From Tethya wilhelma (lineage: Eukaryota; Porifera; Demospongiae; Tethyida; Tethyidae), in the NCBI GenBank assembly GCA_964030475.1, contig CAXIPT010000040.1, positions 99,213 through 163,212 on the forward strand: a stretch of 64,000 bases of DNA, written 5' to 3'. The notes under the pieces are model-generated. The model did not search any database and was not told the origin of the DNA. It was given only the letters and a program-made list of their open reading frames with translations. Positions 58,145 to 64,000 of this stretch are shown in pieces. Positions within the stretch are counted from its first letter, which is position 1. Each line of letters opens with the position of its first letter. Both the position numbers and the translations under genes were made by a program.

Positions 58145-59594
58145 TTAGAAATAGCAATAGATAGTGTTGTGTCTTCTTAAGGTGGCCGTGCTAGATCCAG
58201 GCAGGGGGTACCTTTTTTTGACATGAATGGGAAGGCCTTAGCTAGCTCTAATGGGCATCCAGACAAGGTAATAATTAATGTGGGGGGGGGGGGGGGGGAT
58301 TTGCCTTCCTTATGATTATGTTCTGTAATATTATATAGCCGTGTGTGTACTGTGCATTATATAGAAATCGTTGATTTGGCCTTGCAAAGATGGTAGTGTG
58401 CATTATCTAGAATTTCTAAATTATTGGAGAAATGCATTGATTCAGTGGCTGAGAATCCTGCTTTGTTTAGTCGTACATATTATTAACCCTCAGTGTGTTT
58501 AGCATGTGAGAGTTACGGTATAGTCGTTTTGTCTGTCCTTCTGTCTATCTGCTACTAGATTATCTCAAGAATGTGTATGTTGTTGATGCTTGTTGTGTGG
58601 CACTGTGCTCTGCTGCTATTTGCAATGAACTTGACCTGGTACGCTAGCTGCACTTGTCTTAGGCCATTGTGGTAATGCCTCACCTAAAGGTAAGCTTATA
58701 CCTTAATGCTGACTTTTATATACTGAGTGTAGGCTTTTTTTCCTTTTGTAGCTAGCTACTTAGCCTTCCAACTGTATTATCATTCCACTAGCTTGTAGCT
58801 TTCTCAACCAGATCTGGAGCCTATCAGGGCAAGCAATCAAACTAGCTGAATGAATAGCACCAAAGGTGCTTAACCCTTGGTGTTCTCACAATTCATAGAA
58901 GAATATAATGTTCAGGTAATCAACTAGACATTCCATATGCACTACACTATAAGCTAGTACATATCTCAGTGCCAGATAATTACAATCAAGCATAGTTCGT
59001 ATTAATCAGACAGCCAGCAACAAGAGGCAACAGTTTAAGAGATATCAATAAGAGAATAATAATCCTGTCACTTGTATCACCACTAGTGCTTCTCCGGCTT
59101 AGTTGTGGGTGCTGGTTGGTGTTGAATCAGACTGGTCAAAAAAATCAAAGCAGTGTTTCACTCAACAAGAACTGAGCTTATCCGTCATAACTCACCTCAC
59201 CCGTGACAGGCTCAAGTTTGTCGGGACAGGATAGAGCTAGCCCCTGACTAACAAGCACGTTGTTAATGTGGATCGCTGCAGTGGTGTTTGTATCATACAG
59301 ACACACAGACATCACTCCATTTTGCAAGGCATAAGAAAGAGAGGAAGTTTCATGTAGAGTGGTTCATCAGTTGAAATATTACCTTGATAGCAGTGATGAT
59401 GGCAAGTACTTCTTTGTCCTGTGCCATTAGAATTAAAATTACGCAGGCCAGGTCTAATGAAGGAGAAAGAGAGAGAAATCAAGCTGAGCACAAAAAAGCT
59501 CTCAAATATCATCTTTACATAGAAATGCATGCTGCTATTATAATAGCTTCACTAATATTTCTTCACATTATACACTACAAAAAAGTGTAATATT
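58145..59594. other. Spacer of inverted duplication, no gene
   Basis: It contains a 17-G run (58282-58298) and a piece with gcttaacccttggtg near 58870. No supported coding region. Confidence 0.45.
58282..58298 (+). repeat. Poly-G tract (17 G)
   Basis: An uninterrupted run of 17 G after taatgt. It could form an intermolecular or slipped G-quadruplex. The exact length may be a sequencing estimate. Confidence 0.8.
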
Positions 59595-60006
59595 CCCAGT
59601 ACGGTAGTACTGGGTACATAGGAATAGCACGGGTGCCCCATTAGCGCAATACAAATATTCATGCGAATAACTCTGCAAAAACTGAGCGCTTGGCACTAAA
59701 AGGCTTCTTAAGCTACTATTTAGCTCTTTCTCTTTCTAACAAGCCTAAAAACATGGCCTAAAACCATCGCTAAAGTACCAAACAAAAATATGCCAAACCT
59801 CCAATTTTCTCAATCTTCTTCTTCTTCTTCTTATTCTTCTATGTTGGCAAGCCTTTTCTCAGAGACTGCTCACTTTCAGAAGCTGATTCTTGAACGAATA
59901 AACTTGGTATCTTTGTCTTCAGTCGCTTTTTGCATCGGTTATTCATTTTTCTAGATGAGTCGCTAGATACAAGACGAAAAGCGCCTTCTCCGTATGGCAG
60001 CCATTC
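59595..60006 (-). mobile_element. Hairpin-tailed repeat (family B), copy 4
   Basis: Inverted and 5'-truncated copy with the hairpin at 59595-59614 and the CTT-rich tract near 59816-59840. It stops just before arm 2 of the inverted duplication. Confidence 0.7.
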
Positions 60007-60012
60007 ATTTCT

Positions 60013-60579
60013 CTACAGTTTCTAGGTAAAAGTTGGTGCTGCACATGCGTTAGTAATGCTAGCAATTAAGTAATGCATGGTACATGATAATTATGTTAGC
60101 TAAAATTAGTTTAAGTGAGCGTACAAGACCCAATGATGACAGACAGACAGACCCACCCAACGTACTACTTGCTATCTGAGGCTCACTCAGGCTCGCCCCA
60201 ATAACTCAAAATACACTGGCAGGATGCTGCTCTATCAATTAAACATGTTCTCTTCTTTGCATAATTGCAGCCAACTGGCTTTCTTAGAATCAACACTAAG
60301 CAACAACTCCAGTTGCCTCTCTTGCTCTGGGAGTTAGAGCTGTCCATTATATAGACATCATTGCTTAACAATACTTGTGGGTTTCAAAACTATGAATATA
60401 GTGTACATAGTTTTGCTCAATTATCTATCAGGGAGTACATGACAGACAAAGCAAATATAATGACAGCTACTGAGTACACATCATACTATTATGTATGGCC
60501 CAGGTGTATCAACCAATGATAATAGGCCGCATAGGTACTGAATCTTACCGGCTACGTAGTTATATACAGAGCATACATA
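60013..60579 (-). repeat. Inverted duplication, arm 2
   Basis: Complement of 57536-58144 minus a block of about 43 bp. It ends at a contig break (N at 60580). The same 62-codon open frame occurs in both arms and is not taken as a gene. Confidence 0.85.
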
Positions 60580-60580
60580 N
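60580..60580. other. Assembly gap (single N)
   Basis: A contig junction directly after arm 2 of the inverted duplication; a half foldback element starts on the other side. Confidence 0.9.
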
Positions 60581-60675
60581 ACACACTCAAACAGCTATTC
60601 CATCTTGTTTGCTTTCTTTTTTACGATTTGGCCATTCCTATGTCTCATTACATTTCCAATGTTTTTTTCACTTGT
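60581..60675. mobile_element. Foldback MITE (family A), half copy
   Basis: Right arm only (acacactcaaacagctattc to ttttttcacttgt), starting at the contig junction. Confidence 0.75.
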
Positions 60676-61037
60676 ATATAATAAGGATACTAGGAAATTC
60701 AATTATGTGCAACCCAGTTTCCCTTTCTGTCAAAAGATGGGGAAAAACCAAAGCCAATATCTGGCAATGACCTTCAGAAGACTACATTAGCGTACACACT
60801 CAATAGTGGAAAGAAACTAGCAAGAAATCTAAGTACCAGCACTGCCAGGATACAATCATTTTAGAACATGCCTACAGATGTGGAATAAGGATAGCTGAGG
60901 AGTGAACTATATTTACATTGATAACATGAATGGCACAAGACACAATGGAACATAGACTCACGCACCCATGCAGTTGGCCAGTCGACATTGGATGGCTTGA
61001 GCTGGTAGTGTGAGGTAGTGAGGTTTACTCAGGACAG

Positions 61038-61706
61038 TTAAGGACTGGGTCCTGCTAATTAAGTGGTAAAATTATGCAAGATAGTTATATCTTTTAAACT
61101 ATGGGTCATACAACTGTGAAAACACATATATAGATTTACACACTTACCCTAAACATGCTTATAAATCTGCAGGTCATGTGACTAATACTTAATGAATATT
61201 TTGAAATTTTCAATTTCTCATAAATAATTAAAAATGCGGACGGTTTTTAAGGTTGCCAAGGCAACCAAATTATGTCACAAGATTCGTCAAACTGTGAGGT
61301 ATCCTGATCTGCCTGGTTTTTTGTATAATGTTTATTGTGGTCGAGATAGAGCCAATAAAGTGTCTTCGGCTGGTGTGCTTTATTTAGAAAATGAGTCGTA
61401 ATTTTATGCAGCTGCAGTGTTTGCACATAAACCGGGCAGTTCATGGTAACCCATCATGAGACGATTTCAGTGACAAAATTTGGTTGCCATAGCAACAGTA
61501 GAAACCATCCACCTAATTAATTGTTCATGAGAAGCTAATTATGCAAAAACAACAGGTCATGTGACAAAATTAATTATATCTACATACTCTAAAAAATTCT
61601 ATCTATATTTCAATTTCTATTATTTTATCTTATATATTATTAAAGTTATACAACTTTCGAATAATGTGTACCTAATTAGGGTAAACTGCATAGACCCAGT
61701 CCTTAA
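61038..61706. mobile_element. TTAA element alpha
   Basis: Termini TTAAGGACTGGGTC and GACCCAGTCCTTAA, 669 bp including the TTAA on each side. Internal inverted pairs (ggttgccaaggcaaccaaatt near 61251 and aatttggttgccatagcaac near 61478) make it a nested foldback. No coding capacity. A TTAA target fits the piggyBac or Kolobok type. Confidence 0.75.
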
Positions 61707-62331
61707 CTCTTTAGGGCCGACAGCGCCAAAAGTCGCACGCGCGTATTCTACGATCGCGTAATCTGCGATTTTTCGCATTTATTATTTTATAGGGATAGCC
61801 TTTGAGCTATGGGCTTTAGACTTGCTATGCAGTTAGGTAAGATAGCGCTCTACTAAAATACCAAGTTAGAGTTAGGTCTGATTAGTAGGTGGAGAGATAT
61901 AGGCTTCAAAGTTTAAAGGTTGCGATCGCGGTAAAGATCGAGACCGTCGGTTTAAACTCACAGTTTTTTCTTAGTGCTTTGCAGGGAAAGCTTGACGCTA
62001 GCTATGGAGGTGCAGGGGGGCTTAAGCTATACCTGTATGCAAGCGCTTTTGCAGTCCTGCTCTTCAAGCTAGAAAAAAAGCCAAAAGTATGCAGGTCATT
62101 TGGCGAACTTTGACCGCTTCCGTTTTTGCAAGCTTTTGAAGTTAATAAAAGCAAGCCAAGAATAGAACTGATATAGTTATGGCTTAGTACAATCATAGCT
62201 AAGCTGAACTAGCTATAAGAGAGAGTGGCATAGGCTTAAGCAAGAACAAAAATGTACAAAAACCAAGGTTAATTAATTATTCATAAATTCTAATTATATA
62301 TGCATAATCAATTCAGGCCCTAAAGAGTTAA
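61703..62331. mobile_element. TTAA element beta
   Basis: Perfect 16-bp termini TTAACTCTTTAGGGCC and GGCCCTAAAGAGTTAA. The left TTAA (61703-61706) is also the right TTAA of element alpha. The right TTAA lies within the first bases of the intron following the Tudor exon. No coding capacity. Confidence 0.8.
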
Positions 62332-62336
62332 TTCAC

Positions 62337-62673
62337 CTGAGTAGGTCGTCTCAAGGAGGCAAGAGGAAGAAAAGCTGAGTTACCATAATCAACATACTTC
62401 ACCTCTGCAATGTCTGAAGCTGGTAGGGCAATGACCTCACATCGATACCAGTAACCATTGTTATTGAAGGTAGCACAACATGGCGGTGTTCGTGTGTGTA
62501 TGAATGTCAATGTTTCACCTCTCCTCTGATGACAGCCATCTTGCTTACCTCTCCAACTGTGATCTTTTCTAGTCTGTAACGATCACCATCCTTGCTGTTG
62601 TAGAATTGAGTGATGTCCTCCAACAGGAACTCCAATGCCTTGGTAGTCTTCTCTTCCTGCAGCTGCACCACCA
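62337..62673 (-). CDS. Tudor-domain gene, two exons
   Basis: Exon 62549-62673 (cut by the N at 62674) reads VVQLQEEKTTKALEFLLEDI, TQFYNSKDGDRYRLEKITVGE. Exon 62337-62525 reads RRGETLTFIHTRTPPCCATF, NNNGYWYRCEVIALPASDIA, EVKYVDYGNSAFLPLASLRR, PTQ. The Tudor signature is clear: WYRCEVI, V-Y-VDYGN and L-LR. In this fold the aromatic residues and Asn bind methylated Arg or Lys, typically of Piwi proteins in germ and stem cells. Between the exons lie only 23 nt, gtaagcaagatggctgtcatcag, with GT-AG ends; reading through meets a stop. The next intron starts gtgaat and contains TTAA element beta. The gene continues in both directions beyond what is seen here. Confidence 0.7.
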
Positions 62674-62674
62674 N
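62674..62674. other. Assembly gap (single N)
   Basis: A contig junction at the upstream edge of the Tudor gene's first visible exon. Confidence 0.9.
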
Positions 62675-63025
62675 AAAGCGCACTCATGCAGGTATAGCCT
62701 AAATCTCCCTGCACTTCAATCCATAGCTAGCATCAAGCTTCTGCAAAGCACTAAAAAAAAAAACGTGAGTTTAAAGCAAAAGGTCACGATCTCGCCGCGA
62801 TTGCGACCTTTGAACTCTTAAGCCTATATCTCCCCTCAAACTAATCAAACCTGACTCTTACTTGGTATTTTAGTAGAGCGCTTCCTTACCTAAGTGCACA
62901 GCAAGTCTAAAGCTGATAGCTCAAACGCTATGGCTTAAAATGGAAACAATTTGAAAAATCGCAGATTACGAGATCGTTGAAAACACGCGTGCAGATAAAT
63001 TCGTCTACCGGAACTAAAGAGTTAA
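62675..63025 (-). mobile_element. TTAA element beta, inverted half copy
   Basis: Diverged complement of 61703-62050. It ends CTAAAGAGTTAA at 63014-63025 and starts at the contig junction, so the other half is missing. Confidence 0.65.
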
Positions 63026-64000
63026 TGAAGAACGCATTGGGGAGAATCGGATGCACCATATACAATAATTATATGCTTCAAATTCGGTTGAATGAGATGG
63101 ATAAGTACATTGTAGTGTTTGAATACTTAGCACCATTATACTAGTTGTTCGATGAGAAAATAGTACCATTGTATCTGCGGTTTGAAGAAAGAATATAATA
63201 CTAGCCGTTTGAAGAAGGATATAGTCCTTGCATTGGTAGAGAAATGAAACAAACATAATTATGAGTGGAAGTACGTGAGATATTTATTAGCATTCATGCA
63301 GATAAGTGCTGTTAACAGTCAGAATACATAGCTGACCATAAAAGTTCCAAGGTCTAATATGGTAAATGTCCTAAAGCTCACCACAGACAGGTACATATAC
63401 TCACACATACTGACTGTAACTATCATAATTATTATGCACTATTGAAAAGCAAAACAAGCACAATAAAGCTATAGCAAGTAATTATAAGAGGTTGTAGCTA
63501 AATATATTGTGCTTTTCATGCTAACCATGCACATAAAAAATTGAAAAACTTGGTTGAACAGAAAAAATAATTTCTAGATACCTGCAAGTCCAACATGGCT
63601 GCCTTCTTCATGCTATAGAAACTGCCTCATGGCTTGACCAGTTGGTAGTCAGAAACTGTAGTTAGGAGCTTGTGGGAACTTGCCGAACTTTCAGACAAAC
63701 CAAACTGAGAGGAATGCCTCTTCTTCACCAACAGCCGAAGAGAAGATGGTAGTTCAGTTGACTTGAAGCTCTGTAATTGTCTCCTTTCAGCTCAGGTGTT
63801 TCCGACTAACTCTGATACTGCTTTGAAACTTGCAGAGATTTGACTGAGTGCAATCAAGGTAAATTTTTTTTAGCCAAGCTAAATTCCAGGACGAGACAAA
63901 TACACGTCATATTCATTAGGTACGCATGCGGGCAAAATGTGCATTATTTAGAATATTTCACTGCACGCAAGCTTGGCTGCTGATCATGCAAACAACATCC
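63026..64000. other. No supportable gene
   Basis: AT-rich, non-coding to the window end. The less AT-rich part near 63590-63800 shows no open frame with splice support. Confidence 0.45.

Overview
This is a eukaryotic, almost certainly metazoan, window: AT-rich, with long (TG)n/(CA)n/(AG)n tracts, GT-AG introns mostly of about 50-150 bp, tiny exons and dense transposon debris. Compact introns, SAP-SWIM-YqaJ, TNP2 and RecQ-type genes, and many TTAA/TA miniature elements suggest an early-branching animal. A demosponge such as Amphimedon is my best guess, but this is inference and not proven by the sequence. The scaffold is a draft: single Ns lie at 49487, 55280, 60580 and 62674, and there is a 153-N gap at 52426-52578.

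1-11.2 kb: the 5' exons (+ strand, 1101-3777) and 3' exons (- strand, 10159-11215) of one DUF7869-type gene. The two halves look like a single gene cut by an inversion. Exon 1 carries a 704-bp TA-flanked MITE, and the break abuts an 830-bp hairpin-tailed repeat. In between lie a decayed Ulp1-type peptidase, microsatellites, and a complete seven-exon gene for an unknown 139-aa proline-rich protein (- strand, 7879-9687).

12.1-26.7 kb: a 14.6-kb EnSpm/CACTA element with CACTACTGG termini and subterminal regions full of ATGAA-type repeats. It holds two divergent genes sharing a 152-bp start-to-start interval. One is a seven-exon TNP2 transposase (-). The other is an unknown gene (+) whose second half is an array of at least ten phase 0-0 mini-exons (21-42 bp) encoding variants of K-x-K-S-T-x-K-S-x-S-E. 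This is the most unusual system in the window. A solo right end of a sister copy, with the last exon, lies at 32705-33857.

26.7-36.3 kb: a third, degenerate DUF7869 copy; a SAP-SWIM-YqaJ gene split by a truncated Penelope-like element with a hammerhead-like motif; a decayed PIF/Harbinger-type transposase; and a Gly/Pro-rich exon.

36-48 kb: mostly gene-poor repeats, including a 2.3-kb TTAA-flanked, Kolobok-like element (43579-45871) with decayed THAP and P2X7-ballast-like coding regions converging from its two ends.

48-56.4 kb: a RecQ-like helicase gene (-) torn apart by the scaffold. Its Walker A exon occurs at two contig ends with a 102-bp identical overlap. Between them sit contigs carrying an unknown small-exon gene (50305-52123) and a clean three-exon type I membrane protein gene (52892-54447).

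56.4-64 kb: a 0.6-kb inverted duplication, two adjoining TTAA elements that share one TTAA, and two Tudor-gene exons separated by an apparent 23-nt intron.
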